From: Sorangium cellulosum
GTDB taxonomy: Bacteria > Myxococcota_A > Polyangia > Polyangiales > Polyangiaceae
Direction: 5' to 3'
Length of the DNA: 47,478 nucleotides
NCBI GenBank assembly: GCA_020720045.1
Contig: DYPH01000014.1
Span: 1-47,478 of the forward strand
The position numbers were made by a program, and so were the translations under genes. Below the pieces are notes generated by a model. It saw nothing but the letters and a program-made list of their open reading frames with translations. It ran no database searches and had not been told where the DNA came from. Shown here in pieces: positions 25,773-34,274 of this stretch (within the stretch, counting starts at the first letter, position 1; each line of letters starts with the position of its first letter).

Positions 25773-27611
25773 ATGACCACCCATGCCTTTCAAGCCGATG
25801 TATCTCGTGTCCTCGAGCTCGTCGTTCACAGCCTCTACTCGAACCGAGACATCTTCCTCCGCGAGCTGATTTCAAACGGAGCGGATGCCCTCGACAAACT
25901 GCGTTTCGCCGCCCTGGGGAACGATGCCCTTTACGCGGGCGACTCGGACCTCGCGATTCGGATCACCCCGAATGAAGAGGAGAAAACGCTGGTCATCGAG
26001 GACAACGGCGTCGGAATGTCGGCCGAGGAATTGGCGAAGAACCTCGGCACGATCGCCCACTCGGGAACCAAGGAACTGATCGAGCGCCTCACGAAGGAAG
26101 GGAAGAGCGGGAAGCCCGATTTGATCGGCCAGTTCGGCGTCGGCTTCTATTCGGCCTTCCTTGTGGCCGACCGCGTCGTCGTCGAGAGCCGCCCCGCCGG
26201 CGAAGCCGGTGCGAATCGTTGGAGCAGCAACGGTCGTGACGGCTACAGCCTCGAAGCGTGCGAGAAGGAGGGGCGCGGGACGAAGATCACGCTCCACCTC
26301 AAGGACGACGCTGCCGAGTACCTCGACGACTACCGCCTCCGAAACCTCGTCAAGACGTGGTCCGATTTCGTCGCCCACCCGATTCGCCTCGTCACGGAAG
26401 ACGAGAAAGAAGGGGTGAAGCTCGAGCAAATCAATCAGGCGACGGCGCTCTGGACGCGCTCGAAGAGCGACGTCACCGAAGAGCAGTACAAGGCGTTCTA
26501 TCAGAATTTGACGAACGATTACGAAGCGCCGCTCGCGACGCTTCATGCGCGCGTCGAAGGGACCTGGGAGTTCTTGGCGCTCCTTTTCATTCCGAAGAAT
26601 GCCCCGTTCGACCTCTTTGATCCGAACGCCCGTCGCGGCCTTCGCCTCTTTGTTCGTCGCGTCTTCATCATGGACGACGTCGGCGACCTGCTCCCGCCGT
26701 GGCTCCGCTTCGTACGCGGCGTCGTCGACTCCGACGACCTCCCCTTGAACGTCTCCCGCGAGATCCTCCAGGACTCAAAAGCGGTTTCGGCGATCAAGAA
26801 GCAGCTCACGAAGAAGGTGCTCGACCTCCTCGACGACCTCGCCGCCACCAAGCCGGAAGATTTCAAGAGCTTCTTCGCGACCTACGGCGTCGTGCTCAAG
26901 GAAGGGGCGGGGACCGACGCCGACTACCGGGATCGGATCGCCAAACTTCTCCAGTACGCCACGACGGCCGACGTCGGCACGACGTCCCTCGAGGCCTACA
27001 AGGGGCGCATGAAGGAAGGGCAGAAGTCGATCTATTATCTCTACGGCGCCGACCGTACGACGAAAGCCGATTCCCCCTATTTGGAAGCGCTTGTCAAACG
27101 GGGTTACGAAGTTCTCTTGATGAGCGATCCCGTCGACGAATGGGTCGTCGAAGCGCTTGGGAACTTTCAAGGGGCCCCCTTCGAGAATGCCCAGAAGGCA
27201 AAAATCGACGAGGCCGACGAGACCAGCAAAGCGGCGGAAGGGAAGCTCGCTCCGTTGCTGACGCGCGCCAAGGAGGTCCTCGGCGATCGCGTGCGTGAAG
27301 TTCGCGCAAGTGCTCGACTTGTCGACTCGCCGGCCTGCCTCGCGCTCCCCGAGCACGCGGTGCCGGCGTACATGGAAGCGCTCCTCCGTGCGAACGGACG
27401 CCCGGTCCCGAAGACGCCGCGGATTCTCGAATTGAATCCGAACCACCCCCTCGTGGAGAAGCTGCTCGCCCGCGGGGAAGACGGCGCCGCCGACACCGCT
27501 TCTGCCATTGAACTCCTCTATGACGCCGCGAAGCTCGCCGAGGGGAGCTCGATTGATGACCCGTCGGCCTTCGGTCGTCGCCTCGCGGAGGTGCTCGGAA
27601 AAGTGCTTTGA
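25773..27611 (+). CDS. htpG: molecular chaperone HtpG (Hsp90)
   Basis: Encodes 612 residues, near the family's ~625. It is an ATP-dependent cytosolic chaperone. GHKL ATP-site blocks are all present: NRDIFLRELISNGADALDK (Glu31, Asn35), IEDNGVGM, LGTIAHSGTKE and GQFGVGFYSAFLV. The middle domain holds GVVDSDDLPLNVSREILQ. The canonical ISNASDA reads ISNGADA here. The gene stands alone between the methyltransferase and a hairpin terminator. No CIRCE-type operator is visible in the 57 bases upstream. Confidence 0.96.
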   Translation: MTTHAFQADVSRVLELVVHSLYSNRDIFLRELISNGADALDKLRFAALGNDALYAGDSDLAIRITPNEEEKTLVIEDNGVGMSAEELAKNLGTIAHSGTKELIERLTKEGKSGKPDLIGQFGVGFYSAFLVADRVVVESRPAGEAGANRWSSNGRDGYSLEACEKEGRGTKITLHLKDDAAEYLDDYRLRNLVKTWSDFVAHPIRLVTEDEKEGVKLEQINQATALWTRSKSDVTEEQYKAFYQNLTNDYEAPLATLHARVEGTWEFLALLFIPKNAPFDLFDPNARRGLRLFVRRVFIMDDVGDLLPPWLRFVRGVVDSDDLPLNVSREILQDSKAVSAIKKQLTKKVLDLLDDLAATKPEDFKSFFATYGVVLKEGAGTDADYRDRIAKLLQYATTADVGTTSLEAYKGRMKEGQKSIYYLYGADRTTKADSPYLEALVKRGYEVLLMSDPVDEWVVEALGNFQGAPFENAQKAKIDEADETSKAAEGKLAPLLTRAKEVLGDRVREVRASARLVDSPACLALPEHAVPAYMEALLRANGRPVPKTPRILELNPNHPLVEKLLARGEDGAADTASAIELLYDAAKLAEGSSIDDPSAFGRRLAEVLGKVL

Positions 27612-27623
27612 TCCGTTCCGTCG

Positions 27624-27668
27624 CGCGCGGCGGGTAGGCAAAGCGCCTACCTGGCCGCGCGTTTCCTT
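27624..27668 (+). terminator. intrinsic terminator of htpG
   Basis: Nested stems CGCGCGGC/GCCGCGCG and GGTAGGC/GCCTACC are followed by TTTCCTTT, 12 bases after the stop codon. Confidence 0.8.
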
Positions 27669-27748
27669 TGGGCGCTGCCGGCGAGATCAATCGTTGCAAC
27701 TTCGAGACATTCCCTTTAGACTGCTGGCCACCCTTACGGAGGTTTCTC

Positions 27749-28915
27749 ATGCGCCTTTTTCTCACGCTTCCGCTCGTCGCTCTCGCGTTCACCACGGTCG
27801 CTGCTTGCGGTTCGAGCGACACCAAATCCGAGTTTGATGACGGGGGGACCGGCGGAGGTGGCGACGCAACCGTCGATGGATCCGGCGGGGACGGCGGGCT
27901 GACGATCCCGACCGGCGACGGCGGCATCTCCGGCGTTGCGGACGCGGGGCTCGACGAGTGCGCAGATTCGAATGCAAAAGCGGCGCTGACGCCCCTCCAT
28001 TACGTCGTCCTCGTCGACCGTTCCGGCAGCATGTGCTTCAAGCCCGACGGCTACAACGCCGGCTGCGCCGACCCGACGACCCGCTGGCAGCAGGCGCTCC
28101 CGGCGATGAAGACCTTCTTTGAGGCGCCCGCGTCGACGGGGACCTTCGCGTCGCTCATGGTCTATCCGACCGACGAAGCGTGCGCGACCGGCGCCGCCCC
28201 GGTCGGTGCCGAAGAGGCGCTCCCGAACGCGAGCGGGTCGCTCATTGCCGCGCTCACCGCCCGCCGCGCCGACGGCGGCAACACGCCGACCAAAGCTGCC
28301 GTCACCCTGGCGCTCGCCTACGCGAAGCAGCAGCAGGCCCAGCTCAACGACGGCGGGAAGACGGTCCTGATCCTGGTGACCGACGGAAAGCCCGAGCAGT
28401 GCAGCGAAGGGCCCGATCCGGCCGCCATCAGCAACGACGTCAAGGCGATCCTCGCGAACGCGAAGGCGACCGACGGCACTCAGACCTACATCATCGGCCT
28501 CGCCTTCCAAGACGCCGGTCTCAAAGCGAATTTGACGACGATGGCCGCCGGCGCCGGCACCGCCCCGATCTTCGTGACCTCGCCGACCCAGGTCCAGCAG
28601 GAGCTCGCCGCCGCCCTCGCCCAGATCCGCGGCCAGGTCCTCTCCTGCGAGTACGCGATCCCGGCGCCGCCGAACGGCAAGCAGCTCGACCCGAACAAGG
28701 TCAACGTCCAGTACGACGCCGGCGACGGCAGCCCGGTCGCCACCCTCGGAAAGAGCCAAGACTGCACGACGGCGTCCGGTTGGCGCTACGACAACGCAAC
28801 GACGCCGACGAAGGTGATTCTCTGCCCGGATGCCTGCACCGCTGCAAAGGCAAATACGAAGGCAGGCGTGTCTGTGGTCTTCGGCTGCGCGACCATTGAT
28901 GGCGATCCGCGCTGA
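27749..28915 (+). CDS. von Willebrand factor A domain lipoprotein
   Basis: Encodes 388 residues. GGAGG lies 6 bases before the ATG. The signal peptide ends in VAAC (lipobox), followed by a Gly/Asp-rich linker (residues 20-72). The VWA domain spans about 80-300: YVVLVDRSGSM gives the metal-site DxSxS, NTPTKAA the Thr, and LILVTDGKPEQC the second Asp. The last 90 residues carry paired cysteines (SCEYAIPAP, DCTTASGW, LCPDACTAA, FGCATIDG). It is a surface metal-dependent adhesion or binding protein. It is bounded by two terminators, so it is likely monocistronic. Confidence 0.85.
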   Translation: MRLFLTLPLVALAFTTVAACGSSDTKSEFDDGGTGGGGDATVDGSGGDGGLTIPTGDGGISGVADAGLDECADSNAKAALTPLHYVVLVDRSGSMCFKPDGYNAGCADPTTRWQQALPAMKTFFEAPASTGTFASLMVYPTDEACATGAAPVGAEEALPNASGSLIAALTARRADGGNTPTKAAVTLALAYAKQQQAQLNDGGKTVLILVTDGKPEQCSEGPDPAAISNDVKAILANAKATDGTQTYIIGLAFQDAGLKANLTTMAAGAGTAPIFVTSPTQVQQELAAALAQIRGQVLSCEYAIPAPPNGKQLDPNKVNVQYDAGDGSPVATLGKSQDCTTASGWRYDNATTPTKVILCPDACTAAKANTKAGVSVVFGCATIDGDPR

Positions 28916-28935
28916 TCGGAAATGAGACCGTCGGA

Positions 28936-28972
28936 AAAAGGCCCTCAGGAGTTCCTGAGGGCTTTTTTCGTT
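28936..28972. terminator. bidirectional intrinsic terminator
   Basis: The perfect inverted repeat GCCCTCAGGA/TCCTGAGGGC is flanked by AAAAAG on the left and TTTTTT on the right, between two convergent genes. It is the cleanest terminator in the window. Confidence 0.92.
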
Positions 28973-29813
28973 ACGATTCCTGCGGTTGGCGCGCACGCCT
29001 CCCAATACCAAACGTCGCCCGGAGCGCGTAGGACTGTTCGGTAAGCTCGCTCTTGGCGTCGCGCACATACACCGGATCGAGGATGTCGATCGCCGAGTTC
29101 TCTGGGGCATCCTCCGCGCGAACAAACGTGTGAAGCGTAAACAGCGCCCCCTTGCCGGCGCGGGGAATCACATCCCGTTTCGCCCGCGGATGCAGCCCCG
29201 CCGCGCGACCGGCCGCTTCCGTCCGTTCCGGGGTCCGCGCGTCGGCACAAATCACAAACGCGCCCCCGGGGGCGAGGCACGCGGCGGCCGCCAGGCAGTA
29301 GGCCTCCACGCCGCCGCGAAGTTCAATGCGGGCGTGGGCACGTTGGCCGTCGAGCGCTTCCGTCGCCGTCCCCGGCGGCAAGTAGGGGGGCGTGCCGGTC
29401 ACGAGGTCGGCCGTTTCCGCGAAGGGGAGCCGGTCGCGGAGGTCGCCGTGGTGGATCCGCACGCGGTCGGCGAGACCGTTGTTTGCGACGTTCTGGGCGA
29501 GCAGTCGGAAGCTAACCTCCTGCGCCTCGATCGCCTCCATGCGTGCATGCTGCAACTTCCAAGCGACCATCAAGAGCACCGAGCCGATGCCGGTCCCGAG
29601 GTCGATGGCCCGCGCCGCCTGCGGGCGCGCGTGAACCGCCTCCCAGGCGGTCGCAACGTCGTCCAGCGAGTAGCGATGTCCCAGCTTTCGCTGCAGAATT
29701 CGGTAGTCGGCGGTGATGGCATCCGAGGTGATCGGATCTTCAAGATCGGGCAGCACCGAGCCTCTGTACTTCGTGGGCCCCCTTCTCGCAAAGGGCGCTC
29801 CTCGGTGCATCAT
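28971..29813 (-). CDS. N6-adenine-type methyltransferase (TrmN6-like)
   Basis: Encodes about 280 residues if it starts at the ATG at 29813; a GTG near 29765 with AGAGG upstream is an alternative that drops a poorly supported leader. The fold is Rossmann-like: AIDLGTGIGSVLLMVAWK is motif I, and VTGTPPYLPPG is the (N/D/T)PPY catalytic block used by N6-adenine and related amino-methylating enzymes. ITADYRILQRKLGHRYSLDD resembles the N-terminus of TrmN6, which modifies A37 of tRNA1(Val). The exact substrate is uncertain. It diverges from the kinase gene at 29888. Confidence 0.8.
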   Translation of the reverse strand: MMHRGAPFARRGPTKYRGSVLPDLEDPITSDAITADYRILQRKLGHRYSLDDVATAWEAVHARPQAARAIDLGTGIGSVLLMVAWKLQHARMEAIEAQEVSFRLLAQNVANNGLADRVRIHHGDLRDRLPFAETADLVTGTPPYLPPGTATEALDGQRAHARIELRGGVEAYCLAAAACLAPGGAFVICADARTPERTEAAGRAAGLHPRAKRDVIPRAGKGALFTLHTFVRAEDAPENSAIDILDPVYVRDAKSELTEQSYALRATFGIGRRARQPQES

Positions 29814-29887
29814 GCATGAATCCGGGCAACGTGCCGGCGGCGACGGCGGATGACACCCTCGGGCGGTCCGTGTAGGTTCCGCCGCGC

Positions 29888-31678
29888 ATGGCCAGTTCCG
29901 ACCCGCTCCTTGGGGTGCTTCTTGGAGGCACCTACCGCGTTCGACGCCTCCTCGGGCGTGGCGGCATGGGGGCGGTCTACGAGGCCGATCACGAGGCGCT
30001 CGGCCGCAAAGTGGCCGTGAAGGTGCTCTCCCCGGAGCTCTCGATGCGCCAAGAGGCCGTCGAGCGTTTCCGCCGGGAAGCGCTCTCCGCTGCACGCCTT
30101 GGGCATCCAAATATCATTCAAATTCAGGACTTTCGTGCGGAAGAGGGCGCCGCTGCCTTCTTGGTGATGGAGCTCCTCCAAGGGGAGACGCTCGCCCAGC
30201 GCATCGACCGCCTGGGGACGCTTTCCGATGGCGCCCTTCGTGACATCGCCCATCAGGTCCTCGACGCGCTGACCGCCGCCCACGCCGCCGGGATCGTCCA
30301 CCGGGACATCAAGCCGGAAAACCTCTTCCTGACGCCGGTCGGCACCGGGGACGTCGTCAAAGTCCTCGATTTTGGCGTCGCGAAACTTGAATCAGATCAG
30401 CGTATTACTCGCGAGGGGATGCTCGTCGGCTCGCCCCTCTACATGGCACCCGAGCAGGCGTACGGCTCCTCGGTAGACGCCCGCGCCGACCTCTACAGCC
30501 TCGGCGCAACGCTGTATCATGCACGGACTGGTGTCCCCCCTTTCGATGCCGATTCCCTCCCGCGCATCCTCGTGCTCCTCAAAGAAGCGCCATTGATCCC
30601 GGTCACGGTGCGCATTCCCGACGCCGATCCGGCCTTTGCCGCGTGGCTCGAACGTGCGCTCGCCAAGCGCCCCGACGAACGCTTTGCGAGCGCGGCGGCG
30701 ATGCGCGACGCGCTGCTCGCCCTCCCGCCGCTTTCCGGGAACCCGTCGCTCGTCGGGAGTGCCCGTAGCCGCCCGGCCGGTTCGCCCCCTGCAAATTCGC
30801 TGGCGGGAGCCCCCCACGACGATCACGCCTTCGCCGCAACGATGGCGGCCCAGCGCGTTCCGCCGAGCCCCGAGACGCGCCCGGAGGGGCTCGACCGCGC
30901 CGCTGCCGTCGACCCGCGCGCGGGGACGCTCGTCAGCCCGGCGGGTGGCACCGTCCCGATGGCGCCGATCGCTCGGAACCCGCAAATTTCCGTCGTTCAA
31001 CCGGTTTCGGGCCAGGCTTCTTCGTTCACGCCGCCGCCGGTTGTCCCGCCGCCCGCCTCCTCGCTCCCGCAAACGCTCCGGCAAGGGGAGGCGCCGAAGT
31101 CGTCTTCATCGGTGCTTTTCGTGCTCCTGGCGATCCTCCTCGGCGGCGCCGGGACCGCCGGCACCTGGGCCTATTTGCAAAGCTCCGACCACGCTCCACC
31201 GGCCCCATCGTCGTCAACGGCGCCGCAGCCGCTTCGGCCAACAGCTGGGACTTCCACAGGAAAAGTAACGCTGAAGGGGCCCGATGCGCCGCGAAGCGTC
31301 GACGCTGGCGCCCCACGCGATTCTCGCGACGCGGGCGGGATTGTCCTGTCGACGGGCGGCGCGACCGGGAAGGTCGTCTGTCGCTTCAACCAGGCGGAGC
31401 CTGCCTACAAAGACGCGCGCGACGCCGAAGCGACCCTGCAAGCGGCGGCCGGTTCCTTTGGTGCCTGCGCCACGAGCGCCTGCGGGCCCGCAAGCGCGCC
31501 CAAGAGCGCCTTTTACGACCTCCAAATTCGCAGCAAGGGTGTCGTCGGGGCGGTCCAACCCTTCGGAACTCCCTGCCCCGAGTTCGACGCGTGCCTTGCA
31601 ACCCCCTTGAAAGCGCTTACATTTCCGCCGCCGGATAGCCCCGGCCCCGTCCGTATCGTTTGCACGCCGTCGAGCTGA
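29888..31678 (+). CDS. Hanks-type Ser/Thr protein kinase, membrane-anchored
   Basis: Encodes 596 residues. The kinase domain (about residues 15-280) is complete: glycine loop GRGGMGAVY, Lys45 in VAVKV, Glu64, HRDIKPEN (Asp140, Asn145), DFG (Asp161) and MAPEQ. A Pro-rich juxtamembrane linker (280-405) leads to one membrane helix (about 408-430, LFVLLAILLGGAGTAGTWAYL) and an outside domain of about 165 residues with several Cys and the pattern C-x3-C-x-P-A and LKALTFPPP. This end resembles the TonB/AgmX-type C-terminal domain of other myxobacterial proteins. It probably relays a periplasmic signal to cytosolic targets. No cognate phosphatase is seen nearby. Confidence 0.93.
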   Translation: MASSDPLLGVLLGGTYRVRRLLGRGGMGAVYEADHEALGRKVAVKVLSPELSMRQEAVERFRREALSAARLGHPNIIQIQDFRAEEGAAAFLVMELLQGETLAQRIDRLGTLSDGALRDIAHQVLDALTAAHAAGIVHRDIKPENLFLTPVGTGDVVKVLDFGVAKLESDQRITREGMLVGSPLYMAPEQAYGSSVDARADLYSLGATLYHARTGVPPFDADSLPRILVLLKEAPLIPVTVRIPDADPAFAAWLERALAKRPDERFASAAAMRDALLALPPLSGNPSLVGSARSRPAGSPPANSLAGAPHDDHAFAATMAAQRVPPSPETRPEGLDRAAAVDPRAGTLVSPAGGTVPMAPIARNPQISVVQPVSGQASSFTPPPVVPPPASSLPQTLRQGEAPKSSSSVLFVLLAILLGGAGTAGTWAYLQSSDHAPPAPSSSTAPQPLRPTAGTSTGKVTLKGPDAPRSVDAGAPRDSRDAGGIVLSTGGATGKVVCRFNQAEPAYKDARDAEATLQAAAGSFGACATSACGPASAPKSAFYDLQIRSKGVVGAVQPFGTPCPEFDACLATPLKALTFPPPDSPGPVRIVCTPSS

Positions 31679-31756
31679 AGCCCGCGCGCTCGGCCTTGGG
31701 TCGCTCCGTCCAGAGACCTTGACGTTCCTCGGCGAATTCGCCATCCCCTGGCCTCC

Positions 31757-32401
31757 ATGGGCTACGAGATCCTCGCGCTCGCCTTCGCAGCCGCCGTCTT
31801 CGTGGCGGTCGTCGTCGGGTTCGCGGTCATCTACCGGATCGACGCCTCCGATCGCGACGCCCTCGAAGTCCGCTGGGAAGCCTGGGCAAAAAGTGCAGGG
31901 TACACCTATGTGCCTGCCGAAGGGGGCTGGCCGACGAAATCGTCTCCGCAGGTCTTCGTCGCGAGCGACCTCTCCGTCACGCTCGTTCATCATCGCGGGG
32001 CGGCGCACACGAAGGTTCTACTCGCGCCCAAACAAACGCTCCTCGGCAAGCTACTCCTCGCGACGGAGCCGTTTTCCGACCAGACGTTCCTCCGAAAGAC
32101 CGGCGACGCTGGCTTCGACGCGCTCTTCCACCTCGTCGCGAATCCGACGTCGGTCCAAGAACGTGTATTAACCGCGGAACTTCGTCGTCGGCTCCAAGGC
32201 TTCTCTCTCGGGCGCTACCTGCGTTTCGCGTTTGCGCGCGGGAAGATTTCCCTCACTTGGGAGGGGGCAGAGGAGAACTTTTCCCGCATTGAAGAGGCGT
32301 GCGCCATCGCACGCGCCGTAGAAACTGCGCTTTTTGTCCAAGCGCCGCCACACGCCGTTCTACCGGGAACACCCAAAGAGCGTCCCCGACTTGTTCTCTG
32401 A
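31757..32401 (+). CDS. membrane-anchored protein of unknown function
   Basis: Encodes 214 residues. One N-terminal membrane helix (about residues 4-26, ILALAFAAAVFVAVVVGFAVIY) is followed by a soluble domain with ALEVRWEAWAKSAGYTYVP and LVHHRGAAHTKVLL. No signal cleavage site is evident, so a cytosolic or periplasmic anchored domain is likely. It is not recognised. It lies 78 bases after the kinase gene and may be co-transcribed. Confidence 0.7.
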   Translation: MGYEILALAFAAAVFVAVVVGFAVIYRIDASDRDALEVRWEAWAKSAGYTYVPAEGGWPTKSSPQVFVASDLSVTLVHHRGAAHTKVLLAPKQTLLGKLLLATEPFSDQTFLRKTGDAGFDALFHLVANPTSVQERVLTAELRRRLQGFSLGRYLRFAFARGKISLTWEGAEENFSRIEEACAIARAVETALFVQAPPHAVLPGTPKERPRLVL

Positions 32402-32426
32402 GCCAACGTGACGGCCGCCCCGGCAA

Positions 32427-33659
32427 TTAGGTCGTGTACTCGGCGTTCACTTCGACGTAGCGGTAGGAAAGGTCGCTCGTCATCAACATCGCTTCGCCGT
32501 CGCCGTCGCGGAGCGAAAGGTCGAGCGCGACGTCTTCGACGGCCATCGCCTTCGAGAGCGAGCCGGCGTCGAAGGGGCGCGGTTCGCCGCTCCGAAAGAC
32601 CTCAACTCCTTGCAGGGTGCACACAAGTGCCTGCGCGTCGACAACTTCGCGGGCGTTGCCGACCTGGCTGACAAAACGCCCCCAATTCGGGTCGTTGCCG
32701 AAGAGGGCGGTCCGGACGAGGCCGGACGCGGCGACCCGATCGGCAATCGCACGGGCGGCGTCGTCGCTCGTCGCGCCGCGGACGGTGACGGTGGTCACCT
32801 TCGTCGCCCCCTCACCATCGCGGGCGATGAGCCACGCGAGGCGGTTCGACACGGCGACGAGCGCACGTTGCACGGCGGCGATGTTTGCGGACGGTGCCCC
32901 ACCGTTCGCGACCGCCTCGTTGCCGGTGGAAAAGAGGAAAAACGAGTCGTTGGTGCTCGGGTGGGAGTCGACGTGGACCGCGTTGAAGCTCTTCTTGGCG
33001 ACGGCGGGGGCGAGCCACGCGAGCTCGGCGGGGGACAGCGGCGCGTCGGTGCCGACGAAGGCGAGCATCGTCGCCATGTCCGGGTGGATCATGCCGGCCC
33101 CTTTGCAGACGCCAGCGACGCGCACCCCATCAATCGCGTCTCCAGCCTCTTTCGGGTAGGCGTCGGTCGTTTGAATCGCTGTCAAGAAGGCGCGCCCGGC
33201 GTCCGGGCCTGCGGCGAGCGCATCAAAGGCGAGATTGATGCCTTTTTCGATCTTTTCCATCGGGAGGCGATGGCCGATCACGCCGGTCGAAAACACGAGC
33301 ACCTCTTCTACCGGACATCCAAGCTTTTCAGCAACGAGGGCCGCCATCCGACGCGCGTCGGCCTCGCCGGCAGCGCCGGTGCACGCGTTGGCATTTCCGC
33401 TATTGACGACGATCGCCCGAAAGTGCCCACCGCTCTTTGAAAGGTGCTCACGACAGACCCGCACGGGGGCGGCCGCGAAGGCATTCTTTGTGAAGATCCC
33501 GGCACACGCGAGCCGCGAATCGGCCACAAGAAGGGCAACGTCGGGGCGACCGCTCGCTTTGATACCGGCGGCGACGCCGGACGCGCGGACCCCCCGCAAG
33601 TCTCCGAGGGTGAGCGTGGCGGCGGGGAGCGGCGGGAGCGGATGGGGAAACGGGGACAT
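32427..33659 (-). CDS. argJ: bifunctional glutamate N-acetyltransferase / ornithine acetyltransferase
   Basis: Encodes 410 residues. ArgJ moves the acetyl group from N-acetylornithine to glutamate, allowing cyclic arginine synthesis. Family blocks are VVNSGNANACTG, FSTGVIGHRLPM, KGAGMIHPDMATMLAFVGTDA and NDPNWGRFVSQVG. Thr197 in MATML is the autoproteolysis site and nucleophile that splits the chain into alpha and beta subunits. The length is normal. With argG 16 kb away, this genome spreads the arginine pathway. It lies 75 bases downstream of a small lipoprotein gene on the same strand. Confidence 0.95.
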   Translation of the reverse strand: MSPFPHPLPPLPAATLTLGDLRGVRASGVAAGIKASGRPDVALLVADSRLACAGIFTKNAFAAAPVRVCREHLSKSGGHFRAIVVNSGNANACTGAAGEADARRMAALVAEKLGCPVEEVLVFSTGVIGHRLPMEKIEKGINLAFDALAAGPDAGRAFLTAIQTTDAYPKEAGDAIDGVRVAGVCKGAGMIHPDMATMLAFVGTDAPLSPAELAWLAPAVAKKSFNAVHVDSHPSTNDSFFLFSTGNEAVANGGAPSANIAAVQRALVAVSNRLAWLIARDGEGATKVTTVTVRGATSDDAARAIADRVAASGLVRTALFGNDPNWGRFVSQVGNAREVVDAQALVCTLQGVEVFRSGEPRPFDAGSLSKAMAVEDVALDLSLRDGDGEAMLMTSDLSYRYVEVNAEYTT

Positions 33660-33734
33660 CGCGAACGGCGACGTACTCCGGGCGTCGATTTCCTGCAGCG
33701 AGGAAATGCAGGATCGCGGCGGCGGCGCACAGAT

Positions 33735-34274
33735 TTACGGGCGGCCGGCGTCCTCGCCAAGGGGTGCGACCCAAAGCGCTGCGCTATCGACGGGGGCTGG
33801 CGGAAGTGTCGTCGCCACCCCCTCTTTTGCCGGATGGAGACGACGGGCGGCCTCCACGCAGCGGCGCCCGTCGACGGGCGTACGGCACAACAGGGACGGC
33901 GCGTACTGGAGGGCGCCAGCGGCGTCCCTTCGCAATTCCCACGGCGCGAGCGCCTCCCCGTCGTCGAGGACGACGAATCCCCCCTCGCGCCAATGCCACC
34001 CGGCGGTGCTCGCATCGCGCCCCCAATCGCCGTCTACCCACACGGCATGGGCCGGGCGCGCCGGAATGGTCGCCGGCTGCGCGGGCGGCGGTGAGGTAGG
34101 AACCGTTGAAAAATCGACCGCTTCGTGGGGGATCACCGGCGGACGAGGCAGCGTCGCGCAGGCGCTGAGGAGCGCGAGGGCCCCCGCTCCGAGGAATCGT
34201 CGTCGTGGCGTCGAATCGGGTTCACGGTGGCGCCAGCGAGCGGGTAGGCGAGGGGGGCACCATGGGAATCTCAT
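33735..34274 (-). CDS. small lipoprotein with a Tat-like twin-Arg leader
   Basis: Encodes 179 residues if it starts at the ATG at 34274. The leader STPRRRFLGAGALALLSAC has a twin-arginine-like RRRFL and a lipobox LSAC. The mature part is short and rich in Trp (VWVDGDWGRD, GWHWREGGFVVLDDGEAL), like the small W-x-W-repeat proteins seen in myxobacteria. Function is unknown. Its start codon shares the tetramer CATG with the opposing Omp85-like start at 34273, so the two genes are head to head with no space between them. Confidence 0.6.
   Translation of the reverse strand: MRFPWCPPRLPARWRHREPDSTPRRRFLGAGALALLSACATLPRPPVIPHEAVDFSTVPTSPPPAQPATIPARPAHAVWVDGDWGRDASTAGWHWREGGFVVLDDGEALAPWELRRDAAGALQYAPSLLCRTPVDGRRCVEAARRLHPAKEGVATTLPPAPVDSAALWVAPLGEDAGRP

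Noticed and set aside
33235-34272. Extension of the Omp85-like gene upstream to 33235
   Set aside because: The extension is antisense to argJ and the lipoprotein gene. The signal peptide and POTRA domains start at 34273.
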